From Marthasterias glacialis (Eukaryota > Echinodermata > Asteroidea > Forcipulatida > Asteriidae), in assembly GCA_911728455.2 (NCBI GenBank), contig OU452233.1, forward strand, positions 15,753,214 through 15,817,213: a DNA stretch of 64,000 bases. Direction: 5' to 3'. The notes under the pieces were generated by a model that was not told the origin of the DNA, ran no database searches, and saw only the letters and a program-made list of their open reading frames with translations. Positions 33,551 through 43,511 of this stretch are shown one piece after another. Made by a program: the position numbers and the translations under genes. Position 1 is the stretch's first letter, and every line of letters begins with the position of its first letter.

Positions 33551-34059
33551 CACATTTGGTATTCTTTTCAGATTATGAAGGATGCATAAACAATTTGATA
33601 CGTTGCCAAAGAAACGGTGGCGTAGGAAACTTCTCTAGTGAGATAATTGACCCGTATTTTTGTCACACTTGATTTGACACAATTTTACTTGTTTTCAGAA
33701 CGGCCATTCCTAAAGAGTCTATAAAATAACATAGATAACAAATAAAGTTCATTTAAAATGACTACGGCACAACTTTTTGATTGGAACGGCGAGCCGCCGT
33801 TTTGAGTGCTGATTGTGGAAGGTTCTTAAGAAATCACAGCTGGTAACCGAGCTGAGTGAAGGCAGGTAGTATACGTGACTGTAGTGTACCCTTATGGTCC
33901 CCTGTTATTATCGGTCAGGATCTCATGATCCGCATAACTACATGTACCGGTTAGCCATTTAGAGCTTGCGTGTTCGTGTGCCTGCGGCGAACACTTTTTT
34001 TTCTACAGTCTGAAATGGCCACTGTCGTAATGATTTCCAATGGGGAGTATTACATCAAT

Positions 34060-34231
34060 AGACCTTATGCATTGACGTCATCACGCCGCCATCTTAGAGG
34101 TAAATCGATGATGTAACAGTGGAAACGCAGAGATTTGTACGCGCGGTGCACAGGATTGGCCAATGAACAACCCCATTTTGACCTCTAGACGAGGGCGCCC
34201 TACTCAAATGACGTCATGTGCATAAGGTCTA
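34060..34231. mobile_element. AGACCTTATGCA MITE
   Basis: About 172 bp with inverted ends AGACCTTATGCA and TGCATAAGGTCT, and inner TGACGTCAT on both sides. The paralogous spacer at 27,830-27,850 preserves the empty site TACATCAATATGAAGG, giving a 2-3 bp target duplication (AT or ATA). Non-coding. It lies upstream of g9. Confidence 0.8.
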
Positions 34232-35445
34232 TATGAAGGAAGGCTTCAATCCAGGCAATAAACACTAGCTGTTTTGACCAATCACACACGTAATTGCGTA
34301 ACCAAAAGTCCAACAAAAGTCAGACGAACACGTTAGGCCTGGGTATGGCGCGCGTGCAGAGTAGGCGGGGCTTAATAGATCGGCCATGCGAGTGATACAT
34401 ATAAATAAACGATGTACACAATACACAGTCAATAATGTTATTTCTAAATTTATTTATTTATTTCATGTGCTTCTCTTGAGCTACGGTGCAATAAGGTTGT
34501 CAACATTTATTTGGTTTTATGGTGCGTTGAATAGACAGTGCCAAGTCTCGCGGGTATTCAACAAGTTTTGGGAACTGTGTGTTCCCTCTTACACTGCTTT
34601 CACGTGTGAAGGAAAAACACTGCACACCTTGACGCAACCCAAATTTTGAAAACACGCGAGAATTGCACTGTCTAATGTAATAAGCAGGATATCAGCGAGT
34701 TCGCATAGTGTCTTTCCAACAATTTCTATTTACAAAATTCGGTATCGTTATTCTATATCACACTAAACATTACATATACACCGGTCTAGAAGCTACTTAG
34801 TTTAAATTAGCTATAAAAACGCACAGCAAGCCGGGATAAGATAATTGAACATGAGAAATTCCAGTGGCTTAGATCTACGATGGAATAAGGGGCGGGGGAT
34901 TTGTATTTTGAATCTAATTTTGTGGCCTCGACAAGGGAGGCAAAATCAAAGATCCACCGAGAGCCTGCTTACAACAAGATAACGGTATTGAAAATGACAC
35001 ATTAGTGTCAAGTATATTGGTGTATTAGCCTTCGCGTGACTCTCAGAGGATTGTTGGTGCCGTGTCTCTTGTTAGTGCGTGTCGTTGTCACTGTTTATGG
35101 GAACTTAGGGAGGGTGTATGATGATCCAGTAGGCCCTTGTCCCGTTAGTGTGTGGGGATAGCATGACTCTAGAACCCCCCTGGATTTACACCTGTTGTGA
35201 ATTGATTTACAATACAAATGGAGCCTCCCGCAGTTTACGTAAACCCCACTTTAGAATACCAATACTTACAATCTGTATACGACGACATACATTAAAAAAC
35301 TTTTAAATTTCAATTACATGTACGATATTAAAAGTCATCGATGGCAATAACAAAACAACCTCAAGACAAACAACGTGCATGATTGAAGAAGAAAACCATC
35401 ACTCTGGTGCGAAGTTTAGATTGTTCACGACGAGTATAGCATTTG

Positions 35446-35607
35446 TATGGTGGACCTGAAGGGACATCGCATATCGCAAATTATATGTGCACATACGTAA
35501 GCGATTTCATTAAAATAATTATTGGCGCACATTGCTGTTAATTTCACGACATCGCATACGTATACGCACATATTACCGATATGCGATGTCCCTTCCGGGC
35601 CTCCATA
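35446..35607. mobile_element. MITE with palindromic sub-repeats, short copy
   Basis: Counterpart of 29,076-29,244 with one fewer ATCGCAT unit at the left end and CTTCCGGGCCTCCATA at the right end. Confidence 0.7.
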
Positions 35608-35912
35608 CACTTTTCTTTTATCACAGTTCTTGCAATAGTTTTTCTTCTCTTGTTTTATACGGGAGTTTTAACGTATTGCTGTGAAATGTCTGTCGTTTTG
35701 TTCTTCAGCTAAAATTCTTACAATTTTGTTTTCTTGATCCGCTTTCATTAAAAACCAGGAAAGGCAGAAAATTATAGCATTTAGTGATCAGCCGTCTTGA
35801 AAAAGTTGCCATCTTGCTCCATATTTAGGCAAGTTACATCAAAGAAAACAATCGTCATACAAGCGCCATCTGGCGCGAAGTTTAATATGTTCAAGTCGGG
35901 TAGAGTTTCTCT

Positions 35913-35918
35913 TTTATT
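35913..35918 (-). terminator. Polyadenylation signal AATAAA downstream of g10
   Basis: AATAAA on the minus strand about 280 bp beyond the g10 stop codon, in the conserved context. Confidence 0.5.
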
Positions 35919-36193
35919 ACTGTACCTACAATAGTTGTATTGTCTCAGTCTGAAGATACAAGATAAGAACACAAGTATGAAAATAAGATGAAAAGGTTGC
36001 TCTGTGAAAATGTCTAGCATTCCATTCATCGGGAAAAAACACCCAGAGTTGTGTTCACGTGCTCCGCTTTCAAGCCGTAGACAAAAAAGTGTCAAGTAAT
36101 TTTTTAGTGATCATGAAAAATTCCCATCTTGTCTCGTGTTCAGTTAAATTACACTGAAGACAGAAATCACCATAAACGTCATGTTCCCTATTT

Positions 36194-37009
36194 CTAGTTG
36201 AAACATGTGAAATCAAAATAGAAGCAGCCGGAACTCTCTTGAAAGAATTCCCTCAAGACGTGATAACGTGTGACGTTATTGAGCTCACACAGATGGGGAC
36301 TGGAACTAGATGAACTCCGCATGATGTTGAATGAGAGACAGTCTTGGCGCTCCATACAACGTCGTCTGCAGGCAGCTACTGTGTCCGTTGGATATCTGTC
36401 CAGGGTGTGGCCGAAGAGACAGCGAGACACAAAGTGACCAGTAGACTCATCTACTGTCAGGCAATACACATTCATAGCGGACTGACCACAGCTGACTTGG
36501 CGAGGACGCTCACAGACGATGAACAGAAGTTCACCCTTTTCCTGCACGTCACCCCAATGGCCAAGTATGTCCGGATTGTTCTTGTAATCGTGGGTTATCA
36601 AGAAACCATAATCCTGAACCAATGATGAATGCTTGTCATCATCTGGTTGGTCTGGCTCCCATTTCCGATATTCAGACTGATATTTACCATCCTCGTAACA
36701 GTTCCAATCACCTTCAACTTCAGTATCGTTGCAATTGATCCAAACACCTATTAGATCTTCATGGTGCTGAAACGAAGTAAATATAAATTCATTTTCCCAA
36801 TCTGAGCTTGGGACCATTATAGATGCGTTGTTACGATCACACTGCATCACGGCAGTGGACCAGCCGCCTTTCATGGATCCATCCAGACCCAAGTAGCAAG
36901 AATCAGCAAAAGCCACCCATCCATCAGGGCATCCTCTCGCTGCAAAGACACCCTTGGTTACCATCATGATGATGGCAGGTAAAGTAACAACAGTTGCCGA
37001 AATCATCAT
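36194..37009 (-). CDS. g10: intact C-type lectin with PAN domain (EPD)
   Basis: 271 residues from the ATG at 37009. A diverged class II signal peptide (MMISATVVTLPAIIMMVTKG). The CTLD has EPD (KWEPDQPDDDKHSSLVQDYG) and HWGDVQEKGELLFIVCERP, one residue longer than g2 and similar there to the g3 fragment (HWGDVEKGKLLF). The complete PAN domain ends FDFTCFN. The frame stays open far upstream without an ATG. The relic class I leader upstream keeps its ATG (37,457) and encodes a short upstream frame. Confidence 0.82.
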   Translation of the reverse strand: MMISATVVTLPAIIMMVTKGVFAARGCPDGWVAFADSCYLGLDGSMKGGWSTAVMQCDRNNASIMVPSSDWENEFIFTSFQHHEDLIGVWINCNDTEVEGDWNCYEDGKYQSEYRKWEPDQPDDDKHSSLVQDYGFLITHDYKNNPDILGHWGDVQEKGELLFIVCERPRQVSCGQSAMNVYCLTVDESTGHFVSRCLFGHTLDRYPTDTVAACRRRCMERQDCLSFNIMRSSSSSSPHLCELNNVTRYHVLREFFQESSGCFYFDFTCFN

Positions 37010-37376
37010 GTCAGATGCAATGAACTTTTTCAACAAAGAAAAACCCTTTTTTAGTTTTTTTTGTGAGTTGAAGGATGTTAGATATGGTGCGATGTGAGAA
37101 AATTCAACATTGAGTATTGCCAATTTGTGACGCAGTATCGGCTGGAGCTGTTCTGCAGCGCTGCATGTGGCACTGAAGACACGGCCAACTAGAGAGAAAT
37201 GAAATTATTTCGGTCTATAAATTCAGTGTTGTGTAAATTCATTAGTCGTTGCCGGGCTACGGTCAAACCTAGTTATTGTTACACGAGCATTATATTTACT
37301 CTAAAGGGTGGACTCTTTGGTTGATTGGTCGTTACTTGGATACGGTCAAACCTGGCTATTTTTTCAAGTAATCTTG

Positions 37377-37457
37377 CTATGATAACAGACGGTGAGAAAC
37401 AAAAACAATGAAACGAAAAACCACCAAATAATATTTGGCAATAACTCGACAGGTCAT
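37377..37457 (-). other. Relic class I leader with intact ATG, upstream ORF of g10
   Basis: A 26-codon frame from the ATG at 37457 (MTCRVIAKYYLVV, ending HRLLS) homologous to the class I signal peptide MACRVIATIHYVLV. It sits about 165 bp downstream of the CCAAT box, exactly where class I genes start. If the promoter is used as in g5 and g8, ribosomes would meet this upstream ORF before the real start 450 bp further on. In the g11 copy (ATG at 40,326) a 2-base deletion changes the frame and gives SPSVIIARLL. Confidence 0.55.
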
Positions 37458-37587
37458 CTTCTACTGCTCTGGCTGGCTCTTTTGTTCACTTGTTTACTTG
37501 CTGATTCTGCGTCTTGTGACGTAATATGATAAAGATACCAACCGTGTAATACAATTTTGTAACCAGCGATATTTAGTCCAAAACAGT

Positions 37588-37635
37588 AAACCACACGACA
37601 ACAAAACTACCGAGGCGATTGGTCCTTACAAAGAC
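37588..37635 (-). promoter_or_regulatory. Proximal promoter block of g10 with CCAAT box
   Basis: Minus strand GACCAATCGCCTCGGTAGTT; CCAAT at 37,618-37,622. The TATA-like element is not preserved (TGTCGTGTGGTTTACTG). Confidence 0.45.
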
Positions 37636-37973
37636 ATTTGGCGCTCTTTTCAGGTTGTATAAAGCATGAAAAATATGACACGTTGTCAAAGAAACGGTGG
37701 CAAAGGAAAATACGCTAGGAAGATAAAAATTGACCCGTGTTGTTACTTTTTTTTTTTTTTTTTTTTTAGAAAGGCAATTAATTCCCCAATGTGTAATGGT
37801 TTTCCATCGAAAAAAACAAACAAACCTGATAATACGATAGTAGGTAAATACAAGTCAATTGAAACGACTACGGCACGCCTATACGGTTGAAACGGTTATG
37901 GCATCCGCAATTTTGATGGTTTGTTTTGAAAGGTTATTACGCAATCACACCTGGAAACCGGGCTAAGTGTAAC

Positions 37974-38206
37974 CAGCGGCGGCGCTACGGGGGGGGGGGG
38001 GGGGGGAATGTCCCCCAGTTACTTTTTCTGACCCCCCCATTTGCCCCCCCCCCCCCCAGTTCCCACCTCAATTTTTCGCCTATGCCTGAAATTGAGTTTA
38101 ACTGCCTTTCAGCAGTACAAAATTACACTTAAATATTTTGGCCCCCCCTAAAGTTAAGCTTGCCCCTATTCCCCCTCCCAGATTGGCAGATCTGGTGCCG
38201 CCGCTG
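37974..38206. mobile_element. hAT-like MITE with CAGCGGCGGC ends, copy 1
   Basis: 233 bp. Ends CAGCGGCGGCGCTACG and GGTGCCGCCGCTG are inverted repeats. Flanking 8-bp target duplication AGTGTAAC and AGTGTAGA (6 of 8 match). The interior is dominated by G and C runs and has no coding capacity. Other spacers show the uninterrupted GAGCTAAGTGAAGGC region. Confidence 0.8.
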
Positions 38207-39052
38207 AGTGTAGAGCACCCCTGGTCACCTGTCATCCGTTAGGATCTCATGGTCAGCACAAACTAGCCTTGTTCCCTTACCAAAGATTCCCTGACGACTC
38301 CTGTCAAAAATCTTAGGTCAGGCATCATCCACGGTTAAAAATAGATTATGACGCAACATTAGGGCCTATATAAATATTCATTACTTGTCACCAACGGTAG
38401 ACGATGTCATTCGATAAAAGACGGAGCGCTGATGACGGGCTTTGTTTACTTTCAAAAAGTCTGGGATAATCACAGTTTGTAGGAAATGCTTCAAATAATA
38501 TAAGAAAATAGTGTTGAATTTGTTGGGGAAAAAAATAAATAAAAGAAAAACAACAATAATGGGATGTGTTTGCAAAAAAGTTGCATTTTTATCAACAAAA
38601 GCAATGTCCGACCATCAACGGCACTGTCCGAATGTTGACGACAACAAGTTCCGAGCATTTCAGATATTTTCGGAAAAGGAGATTTTGGGGTCTGGGAACC
38701 AGACTAATCAATGACAGCATTCACTGGTAATGGGGGTACTCGCAATAATTGTCTTCTCTTGTTCTATACGGTATTTCTAACGTGGCCAGAAAGGCAGAAG
38801 AAAGGAACACAAAACCTTAAAATGAGGCGATAATATTTTGTTTCGGTGAAATGTCTGTCGTTCTGCATGCCCTTCAGGGAAATGTTTATAGTTTTGTTCT
38901 TTGGCTCCGCTTTCAATATACGATGCTGGAGAGGCAGACGATTATTGCAACTAGTGTTCAGATATGTTGAAAAACGGGTTCCTAACTTACCCGGTATTCA
39001 GATAAGTTACTGGTACACCAAACAATATAAATATGAAGAGTCTAGTTCCTTA

Positions 39053-39862
39053 TTAGAAACATTTGAAATCAAAATAGTAGCAGTCGGCACCCTCTTGAAA
39101 AAACTCCTGCAGGACTTGGTTGTGAGTGGCGTTGTTGAGCTCACAAACACGGGGCGGGGAACCAGTCAGACTTCGCTTGATGTTGAATGAGAGACAGTCT
39201 TGGCGCTCCATACATCGTCGTCCGCAGGCAGCTACTGTGTCCGTGGGATATCTGTCCAGGGTGTGGCCGAAGAGACAGCGAGACACAAAGTGACCAGTAG
39301 ACTCATCTGCTGTCAGGCAATACACATTCATAGCGAACTGACCACAGCTGACTTGGCGAGGACGCTCACAGACGATGAACATATTATAACTTTCCTGCAC
39401 ATCACCCCAATTGCCAAGTATGTCCGGATTGTTCGTGTAATCGCGGGTTATCAAGAAACCATAATCCTGATCCAATGATGGCCTCTTGTCATCATCTGGT
39501 TGGTCTGGCTCCCATTTCCGATATTCAGTTTGATATTTATCATCCTCGTAGCAGTTCCAATCACCTTCAACTTCAGTATCGTTGCAATTGATCCAAACAC
39601 CTTTTAGATCTCCATGGTGCTGAAATGAAGTAAATATGAATTTATTTTCCCAATCGGAGCTTGGGACCATTATAGATGCGTCGTTACGATCACACTGCAT
39701 CACGGCAGTGGACCAGTCGCCATTCATGGATCCATCCAGACCCAAGTAGCAAGAATCAGCAAAAGCCACCCATCCATCAGGGCATCCTCTCGCTGCAAAG
39801 ACACCCTTGATTACCATCATGATGATGGCAGGTAAAGTAACAACTGTTGCCGAAATCATCAT
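39053..39862 (-). CDS. g11: intact C-type lectin with diverged PAN domain (EPD)
   Basis: 269 residues from the ATG at 39862. Signal peptide as in g10 (MMISATVVTLPAIIMMVIKG). CTLD with EPD (KWEPDQPDDDKRPSLDQDYG) and NWGDVQ. The PAN domain is complete but forms, with g12, a separate subtype: CGQFAMNVYCLTADESTGHF, SLTGSPPRVCELNNAT, and the end YYFDFKCF, one residue shorter than FDFTCFN. Cysteine spacing is maintained. No lesions seen. Confidence 0.83.
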   Translation of the reverse strand: MMISATVVTLPAIIMMVIKGVFAARGCPDGWVAFADSCYLGLDGSMNGDWSTAVMQCDRNDASIMVPSSDWENKFIFTSFQHHGDLKGVWINCNDTEVEGDWNCYEDDKYQTEYRKWEPDQPDDDKRPSLDQDYGFLITRDYTNNPDILGNWGDVQESYNMFIVCERPRQVSCGQFAMNVYCLTADESTGHFVSRCLFGHTLDRYPTDTVAACGRRCMERQDCLSFNIKRSLTGSPPRVCELNNATHNQVLQEFFQEGADCYYFDFKCF

Positions 39863-40457
39863 GTCAGACGCAATGAACTTTTTTAACAAAGAAAAACCCT
39901 TTTTTAGTTTTTTTTTGTGAGTTGAAGGATGTTAGATATGGTGCGATGTGAGCAAATTCAACATTGAGTATTGCCAATTTGTGACGCAGTATCGGCTGGA
40001 GCTGTTCTGCAGCGCTGCATGTGGCACTGAAGACACGGCCTAGAGAGAAATGAAATTATTTCCTTCTATAAATTCAGTGTTGTGTTAATTCATTAGTCGT
40101 TGCCGGGCTACGGTCAAACCTAGTTATTGTTACACGAGCATTGTATTTACTCTAAAAATGCATTGTTCTGTAAAAAGGGCGGACTCTTTGGTTGATTGGT
40201 CGTTACTTGGATACGGTCAAACCTGGCTATTTTTTTCAAGTAATCTTGCTATGATAACAGACGGTGAGAAACAAAAACAATGAAACGAAAAACCACCAAA
40301 TAATATGGCAATAACTCGACAGGTCATCTTCTACTGCTCTGGCTGGCTCTTTTGTTCACTTGTTCACTTGCTGATTCTGCGTTTTGTGACGTAATATGAT
40401 AAAGATACCAACCGTGTAATACAATTTTGTAACCAGCGATATTTAGTCCAAAACAGT

Positions 40458-40505
40458 AAACCACACGACAACAAAACTACCGAGGCGATTGGTCCTTACA
40501 AAGAC
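40458..40505 (-). promoter_or_regulatory. Proximal promoter block of g11 with CCAAT box
   Basis: Copy of the g10 block produced by the 2.87-kb duplication; CCAAT at 40,488-40,492. Confidence 0.45.
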
Positions 40506-40843
40506 ATTTGGCGCTCTTTTCAGGTTGTATAAAGCATGAAAAATATGACACGTTGTCAAAGAAACGGTGGCAAAGGAAAATACGCTAGGAAGATAAAAAT
40601 TGACCCGTGTTGTTACTTTTTTTTTTTTTTTTTTTTTAGAAAGGCAATTAATTCCCCAATGTGTAATGGTTTTCCATCGAAAAAAACAAACAAACCTGAT
40701 AATACGATAGTAGGTAAATACAAGTCAATTGAAACGACTACGGCACGCCTATACGGTTGAAACGGTTATGGCATCCGCAATTTTGATGGTTTGTTTTGAA
40801 AGGTTATTACGCAATCACACCTGGAAACCGGGCTAAGTGTAAC

Positions 40844-41079
40844 CAGCGGCGGCGCTACGGGGGGGGGGGGGGGGGAGCAAGGGGGGGGGGGCAAATCCCC
40901 CAGTTACTTCCCCCCCCCAATTTGCCCCCAGTTCCCGCCTCAATTTTTCGCCTATGCCTGAAACTGAGTTTCACTGCCTTTCAGCAGTACAAAATTACAC
41001 TTAAATATTTTTGTCCCCCCTAAAGTTAAGCTTGCCCCCCTTCCCCCCTCCCAGATTGGCAGATCTGGTGCCGCCGCTG
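40844..41079. mobile_element. hAT-like MITE with CAGCGGCGGC ends, copy 2
   Basis: 236 bp, duplicated together with its flanks. Target duplication AGTGTAAC and AGTGTAGC (7 of 8 match), so better preserved than copy 1. The interior G run is longer and interrupted by AGCAA, suggesting slippage after duplication. Confidence 0.8.
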
Positions 41080-41926
41080 AGTGTAGCGCACCCCTGGTCA
41101 CCTGTCATCCGTTAGGATCTCATGGTCAGCACAAACTAGCCTTGTTCCCTGACCAAAGATTCCCTGACGACTCCTGTCAAAAATCTTAGGTCAGGCATCA
41201 TCCACGGTTAAAAATAGATTATGACGCAACATAGGGCCTATATAAATATTCATTACTTGTCACCAACGGTAGACGATGTCATTCGATAAAAGACGGAGCG
41301 CTGATGACGGGCTTTGTTTACTTTCAAAAAGTCTGGGATAATCACAGTTTGTAGGAAATGCTTCAAATATATTAGAAAATAGTGTTGAATTTGTTGGGGA
41401 AAAAACAAATAAATAAAAGAAAGACAACAATAATGGGATGTGTTTGCAAAATTGTTGCATTTTTATCAACAAAAGCAATGTCCGACCATCAACGGCACTG
41501 TCCGAATGTTGGCGACAACAAGTTCCGAGCATTTCAGATATTTTCGGAAAAGGAGATTTTGGGGTCTGGGAACCAGACTAATCAATGACGGCATTGACTG
41601 GTTATGGGGGTACTTGCAATAATTGTCTTCTCTTGTTCTATACGGTATTTCTAACGTGGCCAGAAAGGCAGAAGAAAGGAACACAAAACCTTAAAATGAG
41701 GCGAGAATGTTTTGTTTCGGTGAAATGTCTGTCGTTCTGCATGCTCTTCAGGGAAATGTTTATAGTTTTGTTCTTTGGCTCCGCTTTCAATATACGATGC
41801 TGGAGAGGCAGAAGATTATAACAACTAGTGTTCAGATATGTTGAAAAATGGGTTCCTAACTTACCCGGTATTCAGATAAGTTACTGGTACACCAAATAAT
41901 ATAAACATGATGAGTCTAGTTCCTTA

Positions 41927-42751
41927 TTAGAAACATTTGAAATCAAAATAGTAGCAGTCGGCACTCTCTTGAAAAAACTCCTGCAGGACTTGGTTGCGAG
42001 TGGCGTTGTTGAGCTCACAAACACGGGGCGGGGAACCAGTCAGACTTCGCTTGATGTTGAATGAGAGACAGTCTTGGCGCTCCGTACATCGTCGTCCGCA
42101 GGCAGCTACTGTGTCCGTGGGATATCTGTCCAGGGTGTGGCCGAAGAGACAGCGAGACACAAAGTGACCAGTAGACTCATCTGCTGTCAGGCAATACACA
42201 TTCATAGCGAACTGACCACAGCTGACTTGGCGAGGACGCTCACAGACGATGAACATATTATAACTTTCCTGCACATCACCCCAATAGCCAAGTATGTCCG
42301 GATTGTTCTTGTAATCGCGGGTTATCAAGAAACCATAATCCTGATCCACTGATGAATGTTTATCATCATCTGGTTGGTCTGGCTCCCATTTCCGATACTC
42401 ATTCGGGTCTTTACCATCCTCGTAGCAGTTCCATTCACCTTCAACTTCAGAGTCATTACAATTGATCCAAACACCTTTTAGATTTCCATGGTGCTGAAAC
42501 GAAGTCATTATGAATTCATTTTCGCCATCTGAGCTTGGGACCATTATAGATGCGTTGTTACGATCACACTGCATCACGGCAGTGGACCAGTCACCATTCA
42601 TGGATCCATCCAGACCCAAGTAGCAAGAATTAGCAAAAGCCACCCATCCATCAGGGCATCCTCCCGCTTCAGAGACACCCTTGGTTACCATGATGATAGT
42701 AGACAGTGAAACCAACACGTAATAAATCGTGGCAATAATTCGACAGGCCAT
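41927..42751 (-). CDS. g12: intact C-type lectin with PAN domain, class I signal peptide
   Basis: 274 residues from the ATG at 42751 (MACRIIATIYYVLVSLSTII). The junction into the CTLD is diverged (TKGVSEAGGCPDGW, against VFAARGCP elsewhere). CTLD with EPD (KWEPDQPDDDKHSSVDQDYG) and YWGDVQESYN. PAN domain of the g11 subtype ending YYFDFKCF. Reading frame intact, but the usual promoter block is interrupted by inserted inverted-repeat elements (42,911-43,511), so its expression may differ from the other copies. Confidence 0.83.
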   Translation of the reverse strand: MACRIIATIYYVLVSLSTIIMVTKGVSEAGGCPDGWVAFANSCYLGLDGSMNGDWSTAVMQCDRNNASIMVPSSDGENEFIMTSFQHHGNLKGVWINCNDSEVEGEWNCYEDGKDPNEYRKWEPDQPDDDKHSSVDQDYGFLITRDYKNNPDILGYWGDVQESYNMFIVCERPRQVSCGQFAMNVYCLTADESTGHFVSRCLFGHTLDRYPTDTVAACGRRCTERQDCLSFNIKRSLTGSPPRVCELNNATRNQVLQEFFQESADCYYFDFKCF

Positions 42752-42910
42752 CCTGTTCTGCTGGCTGGCTCACTGTTCACGTCTTCTCTTGCTCACTCTG
42801 ACTGCGTGAATAATTATCTTCAGAGTTTAAGGTGTGGCATTCCGCAATATGGAGACCAACGTATCATACGTATTCAAGTTTGGCACCAGTTATTAGTCAG
42901 CTCTGTATCC

Positions 42911-43131
42911 GGGCCCAATCTCTTGGCTCTGCTTAGCGTAAGCAGATAATCGACGCTTACGGAGGCAGGGACTTCCGCACTTTTCCACAGGTTAGCAAGG
43001 ATGATTCGCTTGTGCGCGTGCGTACTTTACGTAATAGGCATTCTTGGCTCACACACAGCCATTACAGAAATTCGGCGCTTGTCCCGTAAGCGAAGAATGG
43101 TGGTTACAAGCGCAGAATTCCGCGTTAATAA
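42911..43131. mobile_element. Older inverted-repeat element remnant at g12 promoter
   Basis: Starts GGGCCCAATCTCTTGGCTCT, like the ends of the two elements that follow, and contains GCGTAAGCAGATAATCGACG and the inverse-looking CGTAAGCGAAGAATGG. It joins GAGCCCAATTTCATAGAGC at 43,132. The limits are uncertain. Confidence 0.5.
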
Positions 43132-43511
43132 GAGCCCAATTTCATAGAGCTGCATGAAGAAGAAAAATAAGGCATAACATTTTCTGCTAAGCAAAAATAA
43201 ACAGGATACCAGTCACATGGTATTTTTCGCTGGCAACCTTATGCACTGGTAAGCGAAATGCTGTTGTGCTGAGCTTATTTTTTGTGCTTAAGCATTTCCA
43301 TGAAATTGAGCCCTGGGCCCAATTTCATGGAGCTGCTTAAGCACAAAAAGTAACTAAGCACAACAAAATCATGCTTACCAGAATAAGGTTACCGGCCAAA
43401 CTACCATGTCACATGTACAATTTGTAACTGGTATCCTGTTCATTTTGGCTAAGCAGACATCTTTTAGGCAATATTTTTTCTGCTTAACTAGCTCTATGAA
43501 ATTAGACCCTG
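43132..43511. mobile_element. Two CCCAATTTCAT elements in inverted, abutting orientation
   Basis: Element A (43,132-43,315) and element B (43,315-43,511) are the same family, each with inverted ends (GGGCYCAATTTCATGG and CTATGAAATTRGRCCC). B is the reverse complement of A along its length: CACAACAAAATCATGCTTAC in B matches the complement of GTAAGCGAAATGCTGTTGTG in A, and AACTGGTATCCTGTTCAT matches ATAAACAGGATACCAGT. Together they make a roughly 380-bp imperfect palindrome centred near 43,315. Confidence 0.75.

Larger units (their letters stand above)
33006..36193. other. Spacer between g9 and g10
   Basis: Paralog of the g7-g8 spacer with one clear extra insertion, the element at 34,060-34,231. 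Otherwise the promoter block, the 34,440-34,740 stretch homologous to 2,650-2,960, and a short MITE. No supported gene. Confidence 0.55.
36950..42690. repeat. Two tandem copies of a 2.87-kb unit
   Basis: The stretches from about 36,950 to 39,820 and 39,820 to 42,690 match with a constant offset of 2,870-2,871 (for example the poly-T run at 37,747 and 40,617, and the hAT-like MITE at 37,974 and 40,844). Both the MITE and its target duplication were copied. The boundary falls inside the signal-peptide regions, so the downstream gene switches from class II (g11) to class I (g12). Confidence 0.8.
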
